From: Candidatus Freyarchaeota archaeon
GTDB lineage: Archaea > Asgardarchaeota > Jordiarchaeia > Jordiarchaeales > Jordiarchaeaceae
Length of the DNA stretch: 55,527 bases
NCBI GenBank assembly: GCA_030587365.1
Contig: JAUQZE010000014.1
Coordinates: forward strand, 1-55,527
Direction of reading: 5' to 3'
Shown here: positions 1-7,193 of the stretch, in pieces
How the letters are laid out: each line of letters opens with the position of its first letter
Numbering within the stretch: position 1 is the stretch's first letter
Translations under genes and position numbers: made by a program
The notes under the pieces: model-generated
What the model was told of the DNA's origin: nothing
Database searches by the model: none
Seen by the model: the letters and a program-made list of their open reading frames with translations, nothing else

Positions 1-186
1 GCGAGAGAGCTGGCGGTCGCCATGTACCACATGCTCACCCGCGGAGAGCAGTACCGGTTCAGAAGGGAAGAGTCCGTGAAGAGAAAGTTTAAGAAGCTGG
101 AACGCAGAGTTAGAAACGCTAACAACAGCAGGACAGGGATAGCCCTAGAAGAGCTTCCCCCAAAAATGAGAGAGCTCCACGTGTAG
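1..186 (+). pseudogene. IS110-family transposase, C-terminal end (runs off the window)
   Basis: The frame is open from base 1 and ends at TAG 184-186, giving 61 residues. The segment ARELAVAMYHMLTRGEQYRF followed by a basic helix is the usual C-terminal signature of IS110/IS1111 DEDD transposases, which end in such a short helical tail after the Tnp_IS110 domain. The N-terminal catalytic part lies outside the window, so I cannot tell whether the element is intact. Confidence 0.75.
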
Positions 187-284
187 TGCAGTGCAGCATC
201 TCCGGTGCCACTCCTCCACTTCAAAGCGCAGAGGTTTTTCATGGATGCTCACCAAAAAGAAAAAGGAGAAGAAAAAGGTGCGGA

Positions 285-370
285 AGCCGTAAACGGGGCG
301 GTGATACGCCCCACACTTCTAACACTAACAGCAGAAGTGTAGAACCCCCAACCTTTCAAGGTGGGGAGTA
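285..370 (+). ncRNA. Three consecutive hairpins; orphan TnpB guide-RNA-like element
   Basis: Three hairpins follow each other directly. Hairpin 1 has stem GGGGCG (295-300) with CGCCCC (307-312). Hairpin 2 has stem ACACTTCT (313-320) with AGAAGTGT (333-340), a perfect 8-bp match with a 12-base loop. Hairpin 3 pairs CCCC..CCTT (346-355) with AAGG.GGGG (358-366), with one bulged A. The last hairpin followed by AGTATGTCAG resembles the right end of IS200/IS605 elements, where the omega/guide RNA of TnpB ends. No TnpB frame precedes it. The open frame covering 186-500 is basic and low in information, so I read this stretch as RNA or transposon end rather than protein. The function is inference. 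Confidence 0.45.
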
Positions 371-527
371 TGTCAGAAAGAACTTATACGAATACAATAT
401 CTCCGGAAGATTAGGAGACATTCATGGCAGACCGAATGAAAATGACCTTAGAGAAGTGGCTGAAAAAGCGAAGGGAATACTAAAAGCGGTCACACCATAA
501 AATAACTAAATCGAAGTTTACTTAACA

Positions 528-545
528 AAAATTTTTATAAACATG
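528..545 (+). promoter_or_regulatory. Archaeal TATA box ahead of alba
   Basis: An A/T-rich box reading TTTTTATAA at 532-540 lies about 100 bases before the alba start, after a purine-rich possible BRE. Transcription would begin near 565 and leave a leader of about 75 bases. Confidence 0.4.
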
Positions 546-640
546 TATAATGAAATTATGTTAACATCTAGACATAACAAGAGCTAGACGTTGGAGAAAA
601 ATAGTGCGAAACTGGATTGATTCTAGAAAGGTGTAGAAAA

Positions 641-916
641 ATGACAAGTGACGAAAATACCGTATTTGTCGGAAATACGAAACCAACCATGAACTATGTT
701 CTGGCAGTAATAACCCAATTCAATAGGGGAACAAACGAAGTCGCAATCAAAGCTCGAGGAAGAGCAATCAGCAGAGCCGTCGACGTAGCAGAAATTACTA
801 GACAAAGATTTCTCTCAGATGTAGTAGTCAAAAGCATAGAAATCGGCACGGAACAGATTGAAAGCGAGAGAGGACAAAGCAACGTATCAGCAATGACCAT
901 AACACTCAAGAAGTAA
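641..916 (+). CDS. albA: DNA/RNA-binding protein Alba
   Basis: This 91-residue protein is the archaeal chromatin and RNA-binding protein Alba (Sac10b family), a dimer that coats DNA and whose affinity can be tuned by lysine acetylation. It carries the family core: a nucleic-acid-binding N-terminal stretch with KPTMNYVLAVITQF, then IKARGRAISRAVDVAEI, then the beta hairpin ending in TITLKK. I prefer ATG 641 because an earlier in-frame ATG at 617 adds eight residues that Alba proteins lack. It is odd that the usual GNKP is GNTKP, a one-residue insertion just before the DNA-contact lysine. It is monocistronic, with its own TATA box upstream. Confidence 0.95.
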   Translation: MTSDENTVFVGNTKPTMNYVLAVITQFNRGTNEVAIKARGRAISRAVDVAEITRQRFLSDVVVKSIEIGTEQIESERGQSNVSAMTITLKK

Positions 917-1241
917 CAATACCGCTACCAGAGAAAAATAGTCAAAGCCAGCTTCCAAGAGAACTGGCAACCAAAGAGAGAAACAATAGTAAAAACTGGG
1001 AACCAAAACTTACAGAACCAAGAATTAACAACCAAGTTCCCGAAGACAAACAAAAAAAGGAGAGGGCACAAAAAAATCAAAACAGCCCCCCTCATTTTCT
1101 TTCATTCTAATTTTCATTTTATTTAAGAAGTAAGAAATATGCGTCATAGTCAGGGGGCTCTCATTCTCAGGTTTCTTTAACGCCGTCAACAGCAGTTTCA
1201 TTTTATGCGGGTTTAAATAGGTAAATGCCACACATTTTGGC
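917..1241. other. Intergenic region between alba and the IS607-type element
   Basis: I see no convincing gene here. The stretch holds a C-run followed by T-rich sequence near 1083-1115. The left end of the IS607-type element must lie somewhere before 1242, but IS607 elements lack terminal inverted repeats, so I cannot place it. Confidence 0.4.
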
Positions 1242-1397
1242 ATGCCTGAGAGACTGTACACTATAGCTGAAGCCAAGCTGCTGCTAGGCGTGCACACGAG
1301 AACCATCCAGAAGTGGGATAAAGTAGGCAAAATCAGAGCTATGCGCACCCCCGGCGGAAGGAGGAGAATACCCGAATCCGAGATACACAGACCATAG
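1242..1397 (+). pseudogene. IS607 serine recombinase TnpA, N-terminal HTH only
   Basis: This 51-residue frame begins MPERLYTIAEAKLLLGVHTR and contains RTIQKWDKVGKIRA and TPGGRRRIPESEI, the MerR-type winged helix that starts IS607 TnpA. A normal TnpA continues into a catalytic resolvase domain of about 150 residues. Here TAG at 1395-1397 ends the frame right after the HTH, and the next frame is tnpB. It is either a deletion remnant or a retained DNA-binding regulator. Confidence 0.7.
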
Positions 1398-1495
1398 GGA
1401 GGTGGTGAAGGACGCTAAAAACTTATTCACTACGCCACGAGCAGGGTAGCGAAATTCTACCACTGCTCCTAGCCTACCGTAAGTCTCTCAACCAG

Positions 1496-2695
1496 ATGCT
1501 GGAGGACATCTGGTCAACCACCACCTGGAAACCGGTGAAGCTGCAGGGCAAGAACCAGATTCGACTCTTCCCAGCCTACCGCAGGGACAAAGCCTTCAAA
1601 AAGGAGCTGAGAAACAAGCACCTCACCGACTGGAACTACTATGCAGCCCACTGGATAGACTCCGCGCTCAAAACCGCCTACTCCATCATGGACTCCTGGA
1701 AGAAAAACTACAACAGGGGAAAAAGAAAAGCCCGCCTCCCCACGGTGAACCGCCTCTTCCTCAGAGCCAAACAGACGCTCATCAAACTGGAGGGCGAGAA
1801 GCTTCGGGTAACCATCTCTCCACAACACCACGTGTACTTCGACCTCTCCAAACGCTACTTCAAGCTACCCGACACAGTATCCTCATCTGGAATAGGGGAA
1901 CCCGTAATCACCTTCGACAGAATACATCTACCAATCCACACAGAAAAAAGCCTCCCCGCGTTTCCTCAGGCTGTTGTAAGAGCCCGTCGGATGGCTTGGG
2001 ACTCCAACATGCTCTCACTTGACGGCTTCTCCCCGGAGACCGGCTGGGTGAAAATTGACACCAGACGCTTGGCCTCGGTGCACATCTCCTCCTTTGAGAA
2101 GCGGCGGCGTGTCCAGAAAAGGGCCAAGTCCAAAAAGGCTTGGCGTGTTCTCGGGAAGTATTCTCGGAGAGAGAGGAATCGGGCGAAGAAGCACCAGATC
2201 GAAATCGCCAGAGCGATAGCCTCCCAGGCGGAGAACAACGGGTTTGAATCTCTAAGGAAGGAGCGACTGTATACCCGGTCAAGGCTCTGGAACCGGAGAA
2301 TCGCCCGAACAGACTGGCGGAGTATAAGGTGGCTGGTTGGCAACAATAGTGTGGAACTCGCTCCGAACTACACCTCAAAGCGCTGCTCCCGGTGTGGGTG
2401 GCTTGCCAAAGACCTGAAGGGGAGCCGTTGTTTTGAGTGTAGAAGTTGCGGGGCGCGGATTGACCGCCAGCTTAACGCCGCCATTAACCTTTACCTGAAG
2501 ATGGAGGGCGTTCCCCACAACGCGCCCTGGTGGGACGGCGTCGTCCTGTCGGCTCTTGTGGGTGGGTACGTCCAGACCGGGGCGGAGCGGAAGGCGACCG
2601 ATGAACTCGTGAGGTCGCTGCATGAAGCGGTGAAGCCCCAGACTTACATCGCCTACAACAGGTATGCCGACTCATACCTACGAAGACCTATGTAA
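1496..2695 (+). CDS. tnpB: RNA-guided endonuclease TnpB (IS607-associated), N-terminus frameshifted
   Basis: TnpB is a transposon-encoded RuvC nuclease guided by a transposon-end RNA. The RuvC residues are visible: D in MAWDSN, E in GFESLRKE, D in ARIDRQLNAAIN. The zinc finger is CSRCG with FECRSCG. It aligns throughout with the gene at 47178-48506. The residues matching that protein's N-terminus (LKTYSLRHE through AYRKSLNQ) are encoded in this frame from 1409, but no start codon exists there. The likely start, GTG 1402 or 1405 behind GGGAGG, is in another frame; removing one G near 1410 would join them. The gene therefore looks N-terminally frameshifted although the catalytic part is intact. 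ATG 1496 is the first internal start. Confidence 0.85.
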   Translation: MLEDIWSTTTWKPVKLQGKNQIRLFPAYRRDKAFKKELRNKHLTDWNYYAAHWIDSALKTAYSIMDSWKKNYNRGKRKARLPTVNRLFLRAKQTLIKLEGEKLRVTISPQHHVYFDLSKRYFKLPDTVSSSGIGEPVITFDRIHLPIHTEKSLPAFPQAVVRARRMAWDSNMLSLDGFSPETGWVKIDTRRLASVHISSFEKRRRVQKRAKSKKAWRVLGKYSRRERNRAKKHQIEIARAIASQAENNGFESLRKERLYTRSRLWNRRIARTDWRSIRWLVGNNSVELAPNYTSKRCSRCGWLAKDLKGSRCFECRSCGARIDRQLNAAINLYLKMEGVPHNAPWWDGVVLSALVGGYVQTGAERKATDELVRSLHEAVKPQTYIAYNRYADSYLRRPM

Positions 2696-2896
2696 GTTGA
2701 AACCCGACAGCAACTTGTGAATTATCGACCAGTGAACCCCGACATCCTGCCAGCTCCAGTACGGCTTCAGGTCCCTCATTCCTCTCCAAATCGGGTCAGT
2801 TTTATATTCCTTCCTCTTCTTTTCTTCGTACCTAACTATTTTTTCCAGAGCCTTACGGATCTCCTTATCCTCAAGAAAAGGAGTAATATCATCCAT
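2678..2896 (-). pseudogene. Small winged-helix-like protein truncated by the IS607-type element
   Basis: Reading from ATG 2896, the protein is charged (DDITPFLEDKEIRKALEKIV, then RYEEKKRKEYKTDP) followed by LKPYWSWQDVGVHWSIIHKL, which resembles the recognition helix of a winged HTH. After about residue 65 the frame runs antisense into the tnpB 3' end and gains a short foreign tail. It lies just downstream of rpoP on the same strand, so it was probably a host gene split by the insertion. I do not recognise the family. Confidence 0.5.
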
Positions 2897-3017
2897 TCGC
2901 TTAACCCCCATTTCAGTAATTCACAAACAAGATTTCGACCCGAAGCACATGCTATTTGTACCTCTATCATATTATATCTTTAAAGTTTTACTAAAAAACT
3001 TTCTCATCGCATCCCCC

Positions 3018-3158
3018 CTACCGGGCTTTCACACGCTTAACTATGGGCGGCCGTCTTTTGTAAAGGACACGGTAACCGCATTCAGGACATTGAATTCGAT
3101 CCTGTGAAAGATTCTCTCTTGTTAAATGTTTTCCACACTTCCCACAAATATACACCAT
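3018..3158 (-). CDS. rpoP: DNA-directed RNA polymerase subunit P (Rpo12)
   Basis: This 46-residue protein begins MVYICGKCGKHL, has a second zinc pair in CPECGYRVLYKRRPP, and ends VKRVKAR. That is the full-length pattern of archaeal Rpo12/RpoP, a zinc-ribbon subunit that helps assemble the polymerase. Length and both CxxC pairs match the family exactly. It is too short for many gene callers. It is one of the few clear housekeeping genes in the window and shows that this region touches the core chromosome. Confidence 0.92.
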   Translation of the reverse strand: MVYICGKCGKHLTRENLSQDRIQCPECGYRVLYKRRPPIVKRVKAR

Positions 3159-3262
3159 CACAATCAACTCCTATCATGATTTTCCTAGTAAAAGAAAAAA
3201 GAACCCCCACACGAATAATGCTTTAAAATAGGGCGAAAAGATGTTATCATAACATTTTACAT

Positions 3263-3733
3263 CTAACTCCTACTTTTTAGCCGATTATCACTCACGCATA
3301 TCCATTTTTCCATTCCTGAATGATTCCCCCCCAATTTACTACGATTTAAGTTAAAAGTGGAGAGCGCCCGGTATCTGTTGGTGAAGTTTTTCAAGTGTTC
3401 CACGATTCTATCTCCGTCCATTTCGCTGAACTTGAAGGTTTTGTTCATTTCATATGAGCCCACCGTATAGATTAGACCAATCTCCATATTAACATTCTCA
3501 TACAGCCCGATTCCAAAACCCATTCCACTCTCATCTACCAATTCGAAACTAAATCCAGAATCGGTGACTACGTATTTCCCATATTTGAATGGCGTTTCAT
3601 TCTCTATCCGTTCCCGCATTTTTTCTGTAACCTCTTTAAAGTAATCCCAATCAAATTCACTGATGGAAAATTTTTCCTTCGGTTCTCTCTCAGCGTACAG
3701 TAAGTATTTTAGGTCTTTTACAAGCTGCCCCAC
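3263..3733 (-). CDS. Hypothetical acidic soluble protein
   Basis: From GTG 3733 this encodes about 156 residues, rich in acidic and aromatic residues (SISEFDWDYFKEVTEKMRER, GFGIGLYENVNMEIGLIY, FKFSEMDGDRIVEHLKNF). I recognise no family. The frame stays open upstream to 4057, but that part is antisense to two plus-strand membrane genes with typical local codon use, so I treat it as spurious. The start is uncertain. The near head-to-head arrangement with the gene at 3741 leaves almost no promoter space and may mark a rearrangement. Confidence 0.5.
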   Translation of the reverse strand: MGQLVKDLKYLLYAEREPKEKFSISEFDWDYFKEVTEKMRERIENETPFKYGKYVVTDSGFSFELVDESGMGFGIGLYENVNMEIGLIYTVGSYEMNKTFKFSEMDGDRIVEHLKNFTNRYRALSTFNLNRSKLGGNHSGMEKWICVSDNRLKSRS

Positions 3734-3740
3734 TTGGTCG

Positions 3741-4013
3741 ATGCCGAAGACAGCAATAATCGCACTAGCAATAGCCGCATACGACACAATCAAAGGATAC
3801 GTCTTAAACAACTGGGGGTTCCTCACACCCCTAATAACATCATGGCAAACACTAACACCATGGTACACCGACCTCAACTTCGTATTCCTGCTCTTAGTAG
3901 CGGCATGGCTCGCAAGCAACATCATCATAGCAGCCATCCTAACAAGAAGGAAACCCAAAGAAGAAAAAAGCGAACCGAAAAAAGAAAAAGGGAGTAAAGA
4001 AAAAAATGCTTGA
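3741..4013 (+). CDS. Small membrane protein, two predicted transmembrane segments
   Basis: From ATG 3741 the protein is about 90 residues. A first hydrophobic stretch (TAIIALAIAAYDTIKGYVL) is followed by a stronger one (FVFLLLVAAWLASNIIIAAI) and a highly charged Lys/Glu tail (RRKPKEEKSEPKKEKG), presumably cytoplasmic. It overlaps the next gene by 8 bases, which implies co-translation. The function is unknown. An earlier ATG at 3663 is possible but lies antisense to the minus-strand gene. Confidence 0.55.
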   Translation: MPKTAIIALAIAAYDTIKGYVLNNWGFLTPLITSWQTLTPWYTDLNFVFLLLVAAWLASNIIIAAILTRRKPKEEKSEPKKEKGSKEKNA

Positions 4014-4224
4014 AAGAATATACTGGGCACTAGAAAAATACGACACCCAAGGAGCATGGATAATAATCTGCCTATTCACAATCATAGGAGCAATAACAGC
4101 AACGGCACTAAGAATACGGGGATACCTAACCCCCTTCACCATAATAACCATAGTAGCCGTAGTAACAGTGATACCGGGAATCATCCTTGCTGTCTTGTAC
4201 TTAGACTACTTAAAAGGAATCTAA
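4006..4224 (+). CDS. Small membrane protein, two predicted transmembrane segments
   Basis: This 72-residue protein has hydrophobic segments at about residues 15-35 (WIIICLFTIIGAITATAL) and 43-66 (FTIITIVAVVTVIPGIILAV), with a short charged N-terminus. It starts inside the previous gene and appears to form a two-gene operon with it. I do not recognise the family; a holin-like or structural membrane pair is possible but unsupported. Confidence 0.6.
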   Translation: MLERIYWALEKYDTQGAWIIICLFTIIGAITATALRIRGYLTPFTIITIVAVVTVIPGIILAVLYLDYLKGI

Positions 4225-4336
4225 CTTTATTTTTAAACCGTTTATAGTGCTTACAGATTTTTAAACAAAAGATTTATACTTAAAGTTCATAAATTAGAGT
4301 GATATTATAGAGAATTTTTGGCGAATAACATTAAGG

Positions 4337-4561
4337 ATGGTAAAAGTTATGGATAAAGCTGACAAATCCATTGAAGCTGTGTACGAGGAGGGAGTATTTA
4401 AACCTGTGGAGAGAATCGACCTTCCGGAAGGAATTAGGGTAAGGATAGTTGTAAAACCGAGTATTAACATATTAATGAAAGACTTGGAGAACATTGAGGT
4501 AAAGGAGAATTCAGAAGAAGCGCTTAAGGAAGCGCGAGAAAGAAAAAAATACCATGAGTAA
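4337..4561 (+). CDS. DUF104-type antitoxin (VapB class)
   Basis: The 74-residue product contains SIEAVYEEGVFKPVERIDLP followed by EGIRVRIVV, the signature of the archaeal DUF104/AF2212-like antitoxins that pair with PIN toxins. The C-terminal half is acidic and helical, as expected for the toxin-binding tail. A second start, ATG 4349, is equally possible. A TATA-like box (GATTTATA) lies about 65 bases upstream. The promoter and first codons are duplicated at 7890-8060. The toxin frame that overlaps its end is only a stub. Confidence 0.8.
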   Translation: MVKVMDKADKSIEAVYEEGVFKPVERIDLPEGIRVRIVVKPSINILMKDLENIEVKENSEEALKEARERKKYHE

Positions 4562-4622
4562 ACGCTTTGTACTTGACACTACAGTTATCGTTAAGGGACT
4601 TTTAAAACCTTACCTTGGATAA
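4554..4622 (+). pseudogene. PIN-domain toxin (VapC) stub, 22 residues
   Basis: ATG 4554 overlaps the end of the DUF104 antitoxin, as toxins of this class do. The peptide starts MSKRFVLDTTVIVKGLLKP, the first beta strand of a PIN domain with its catalytic Asp, then ends at TAA 4620. The rest of the PIN domain (about 110 residues) is absent. The sequence beyond belongs to a convergent minus-strand gene, so a deletion joined the two. Confidence 0.75.
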
Positions 4623-5299
4623 ACATTTCCGCTTTCCAGCATCTGCCAACCTTTACTAGTTTTGCCCAGCTCAAGACAAATTACCCAACCAACCTTGCAC
4701 ATCGAACTTATCGCAGTGGAAACAAAAACTGGTCCTATCTCTTTCCCGTCCATAGTATCCTCAAGCCACAATTCGCCAAGCTTGATCTCTGTTACCGTGA
4801 AATATCCCTCCACGGTTTCGGTGAAATCCTCCTCAAGTGGACTATCCTGAATATACTCAAATATTAAATCGGATAATTCCTCCACCTTTGGAAGCTCATC
4901 CTTTAGCTCATCAACTATATCGGCAGCATCCTCATATTTTTCCTCACTCATATACCCCTTTTCCTTCAACCATTCCAAAAATTTCCCCACGACCCTGCAA
5001 ACTGTTCTCGTAAGCTCTTTACCGCCCATAACCTCCCCCACCATAAAGTGACCAAGGAATTCACCAACCTCAGAAGACCCAATTTTATCGGGTCCAAATA
5101 CTTCACAAAACTCCTCATTTTTCTCATCATAGAGTTTATCAAAGAGGCCACTATCCTTCTCATCCAGATACTGGTAAGCGTAACCATTCTAGTCCTCAAA
5201 GAGACTCATCGCTTCCTCATATCCTCTAAATCTACGAGGCTTCAACAAGGCCCGATGCTCCCCCAGAAACTCACCCAAAACCCGTTTTATCGTTTCCAT
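4610..5299 (-). pseudogene. Hypothetical acidic protein with one in-frame amber codon
   Basis: From ATG 5299 the frame reads METIKRVLGEFLGEHRALLK and continues through FRGYEEAMSLFED to a TAG at 5191-5189 (codon 37), then on without interruption through NGYAYQYLDEKDSGLF to the stop at 4610. It would be 229 residues. No ATG, GTG or TTG lies between the TAG and ATG 5044, so the downstream frame from 5044 or 5029 is a remnant. The C-terminal WQMLESGNVYP pattern recurs in archaeal hypotheticals. One nonsense mutation is the simplest view, since TAG is a common ordinary stop in this window. Confidence 0.65.
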
Positions 5300-5515
5300 C
5301 TATTTATTATCCTCCACGCTCTTCTCAAAAGGCATTACACTCAACATCTATTATTATATTTTACGAACCTGTTGTTCGTTTAATACCCAATTTTAAAGAC
5401 TGAAATGAAGTCTAATTAAGCTGAATTTATTTCAATCGGTTTATTATAAAACTAGAACTTGGCTTTCACCACGGAGAAGGAAGCGCTGATCCTCGGAGCT
5501 ACACTGAGCTTCCTG

Positions 5516-5584
5516 TCATTCAGGTTCAGGAGAATAGTAACTCAGTGTCGGCGTAAAAAGCCCAGTATCTATGAGGATGCTCAA
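5516..5584 (-). pseudogene. PIN-domain toxin stub, 22 residues
   Basis: Immediately after the antitoxin at 5588, TTG 5584 opens a frame reading SILIDTGLFTPTLSYY, the first strand of a PIN domain with Asp-Thr-Gly, and stops at 5516. About 100 residues of toxin are missing. The start by TTG and the context behind an antitoxin support the call; the peptide itself is short. Confidence 0.6.
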
Positions 5585-5587
5585 TCC

Positions 5588-5824
5588 TCACTTCCCACGG
5601 TAAAGTAACTCGTCAACCTGTTCCGAGTCTCTCTCACCAGCCTCACCAGAAAACCTCAGACTTTCGAAGAACACATCGGGGGCTCCTTTCCACCTGTCCA
5701 ACTCCTTCTCAGCAGCATTAATTAAAATCTCCAAGAGCTTAGACATACTCTCTACACGAAGCTTCCTTTTGAGAACCTTTAACCTGTCGCGAATCTCAGA
5801 GCTGACCCTGATTACAGAACTCAT
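5588..5824 (-). CDS. VapB-type antitoxin
   Basis: Starting at ATG 5824 behind a GGTGGTGG ribosome-binding site, the protein begins MSSVIRVSSEIRDRLKVLKR and continues KLRVESMSKLLEILINAAEK. This is a ribbon-helix-helix-like N-terminus typical of archaeal VapB antitoxins. The remaining part is a polar tail that would wrap the toxin. A longer start at 5857 adds hydrophobic residues and is less likely. The partner toxin downstream is truncated. Confidence 0.7.
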   Translation of the reverse strand: MSSVIRVSSEIRDRLKVLKRKLRVESMSKLLEILINAAEKELDRWKGAPDVFFESLRFSGEAGERDSEQVDELLYRGK

Positions 5825-5977
5825 ACCACCACCCACGGAAAATGTTACATATACCATATATTATTATTATATGTGAATATACTGGTTCAAAGAAATCAGA
5901 AACCACAATCCTTTAATCATGTTTTAAAATCGCCTAAAGTTTATTTAGCTCTCGATGAGAAGAAAGTGTGGTGAAGA

Positions 5978-6190
5978 ATGATGGATAGGGATAGTCTCAT
6001 ACAGAGGGTTATATCGTTGCCTGAAGACAGTCTTAAAGAAGTCATGGATTTCATTGAGCATCTAGAAGAGAAGAAGAGGAAAACTGGGGGGAAGAAAAAA
6101 GAAAAGAAAGACCTCTTAGCAGACGTGATAGGAATTTGTGAAGGCCCCCCTGACTTGGCGGAAAGGCATGACAAATATGTCTATGACTAA
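5978..6190 (+). CDS. VapB-type antitoxin (DUF2281-like)
   Basis: This 70-residue protein begins MMDRDSLIQRVISLPEDSLK and has EVMDFIEHLEEKKRK, the helical N-terminus of DUF2281-like antitoxins, then a Lys-rich linker and an acidic tail. It overlaps the start of a PIN toxin frame by about 20 bases, so translation of the two was coupled. The toxin is frameshifted. Confidence 0.7.
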   Translation: MMDRDSLIQRVISLPEDSLKEVMDFIEHLEEKKRKTGGKKKEKKDLLADVIGICEGPPDLAERHDKYVYD

Positions 6191-6613
6191 ACTAGTTTTC
6201 ATAGATACATGGGCATGGTTGGCTTTAGCGAATCGGAGGGATTCAAATCATAAAAGTGCTATTGAAGGATATAATGAAATAAAAGAAGAAAAATGCAGAA
6301 TGGTAACCTCCGATTACGTACTCGATGAGGCAATAACGCCTCTCTTCAGAAACGTTGTTTTCGTACTGCAGTCCGATTTATAGAAGCTATATATTCGATG
6401 ATAAAAAACGACCAGCTAAAGCTAGAGAGAATCACAGAGGATAGATTTAGAACCGCCAGGCAACTAAGGAAAAAATTGAAAGATAAACCAAGCATCTCAT
6501 TTACAGATTTAACATCTATTGTTTTGATGCAAGAGTCGGAAATAACCACGGTTTTCACCGGCGGTACTGATTTTGAGAAAGTGAACCTAGGATTCGAAAT
6601 AATACCAAAATAA
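6168..6613 (+). pseudogene. PIN-domain toxin (VapC), frameshifted
   Basis: The frame begins near ATG 6168 with KLVFIDTWAWLALANRRDSN, the first strand and Asp of a PIN domain, and continues to VTSDYVLDEAITPLF, the Asp-Glu region of the active site. It then goes out of frame near 6345-6355. The matching continuation is in the next frame: KRCFRTAVRFIEAIYSMI, then ISFTDLTSIVLM with the third acidic residue, ending at 6613. One inserted or deleted base separates the halves. The downstream antitoxin-first operon order is normal for VapBC. Confidence 0.8.
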
Positions 6614-6649
6614 AAAAAGCGAATAGCTTCAGGTAACAACACATAGTTG

Positions 6650-6838
6650 ATTTTCTTCCCCTACTTTCTGTAGGGTGCCAGGCGACTATGTCGTATCCCT
6701 TTGCTTCTACATCTGCACTCGGATGGACCAGGTAGCCGAACATAAAGGCTAATACATCTCTCCCCTTAAAGACACCCCTCACCGTTTCAAGCACCTAGCA
6801 AAGGATCTAACCTCACCACTGTGAATTCTAGACTTACA
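6650..6838 (-). pseudogene. Truncated duplicate of the nuclease-like gene at 8123-8581
   Basis: Bases 6628-6838 repeat 8090-8300 with scattered substitutions and several indels. In protein terms the fragment retains VLAFMFGYLVHPSADVEAKG and then frameshifts. Only the C-terminal third of the intact copy is present. It abuts a hairpin at 6838-6890 that looks like a transposon end, which may have limited the fragment. Confidence 0.7.
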
Positions 6839-6890
6839 CTTCCTCCCCGTGATAACCTTCCTCACGGAAGGAGACTTCTCGCCGATAGAG
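6838..6890 (-). repeat. Hairpin resembling an IS200/IS605 right end
   Basis: On the minus strand the stretch reads GAAGTCTCCTTCCGTGAGG followed by AAGGTTATCACGGGGAGGAA. It can form CCTTCC/GGAAGG with a TCAC loop or CCGTGA/TCACGG. Right ends of IS605-type elements in prokaryotes have similar GGTTNTCACGGGGAGG sequences. No transposase or tnpB remains beside it. Confidence 0.35.
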
Positions 6891-6935
6891 TTAAATCATG
6901 AGAAAGTATATATTTCATGAATTCTATAATAATTC

Positions 6936-7193
6936 ATGGTGATTACTGTGACTGTAGTGGTTAAAAGGTTGAGGATTTCGAAGGGGTATCAGGTTGCTGT
7001 GCCCTCTGAAACTAGGGAGAGGCATGGTTTGGGGACTGGAGACGAAATCGTGTGGATAGATACTGGTGAAGAAATTTTTATTAGACCCCTAAAGAAAAAC
7101 GCCAAGCTTACAGACATAATTGGAAAATACGACACCGAAGAGGAATTTGACTCCGTCTCAGAACACGATGAGGTAGCCAGCGGTGAACATTAA
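6936..7193 (+). CDS. AbrB/SpoVT-type antitoxin (VapB)
   Basis: The 85-residue protein has a swapped-hairpin AbrB-type DNA-binding domain: RLRISKGYQVAVPSETRERH, then GLGTGDEIVWIDTGEEIFIR, followed by an acidic C-terminal tail. Such antitoxins bind their own promoter and neutralise a PIN RNase. A TATA-like box (AAGTATATATTT, 6904-6915) lies about 22 bases before ATG 6936, consistent with a leaderless transcript. It overlaps the toxin gene by 11 bases. Confidence 0.85.
   Translation: MVITVTVVVKRLRISKGYQVAVPSETRERHGLGTGDEIVWIDTGEEIFIRPLKKNAKLTDIIGKYDTEEEFDSVSEHDEVASGEH

Larger units (their letters stand above)
1242..2705 (+). mobile_element. IS607-type element (HTH-only TnpA remnant plus TnpB)
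   Basis: A short MerR-like HTH frame typical of the IS607 serine recombinase N-terminus is followed, with a shared GGGAGGTGGTG ribosome-binding/start region, by a tnpB gene. The recombinase catalytic domain is missing, so the element cannot move on its own. The right boundary is placed just after the tnpB stop because the minus-strand gene at 2678-2896 loses its sensible reading there. Ends are approximate. Confidence 0.6.

Noticed and set aside
186..500. Open plus-strand frame of 104 codons
   Set aside because: Low-complexity basic start, no motif, and it covers three strong hairpins; better read as RNA or transposon end.
1908..2378. Long minus-strand frames antisense to the IS607-type tnpB
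   Set aside because: They mirror the G+C-rich coding strand of tnpB and have no protein motif.
3734..4057. N-terminal extension of the minus-strand frame 3263-4057
   Set aside because: Antisense to two plus-strand membrane genes whose codon use fits the neighbourhood.
5189..5191. Pyrrolysine codon as the firm explanation of the in-frame TAG
   Set aside because: TAG is a frequent ordinary stop here (rpoP, hicB, the RM-operon HEPN gene), so a nonsense mutation is simpler; kept only as a checkable idea.
5048..5383. Plus-strand hydrophobic frame
   Set aside because: It is the antisense of the amber-interrupted minus-strand gene.
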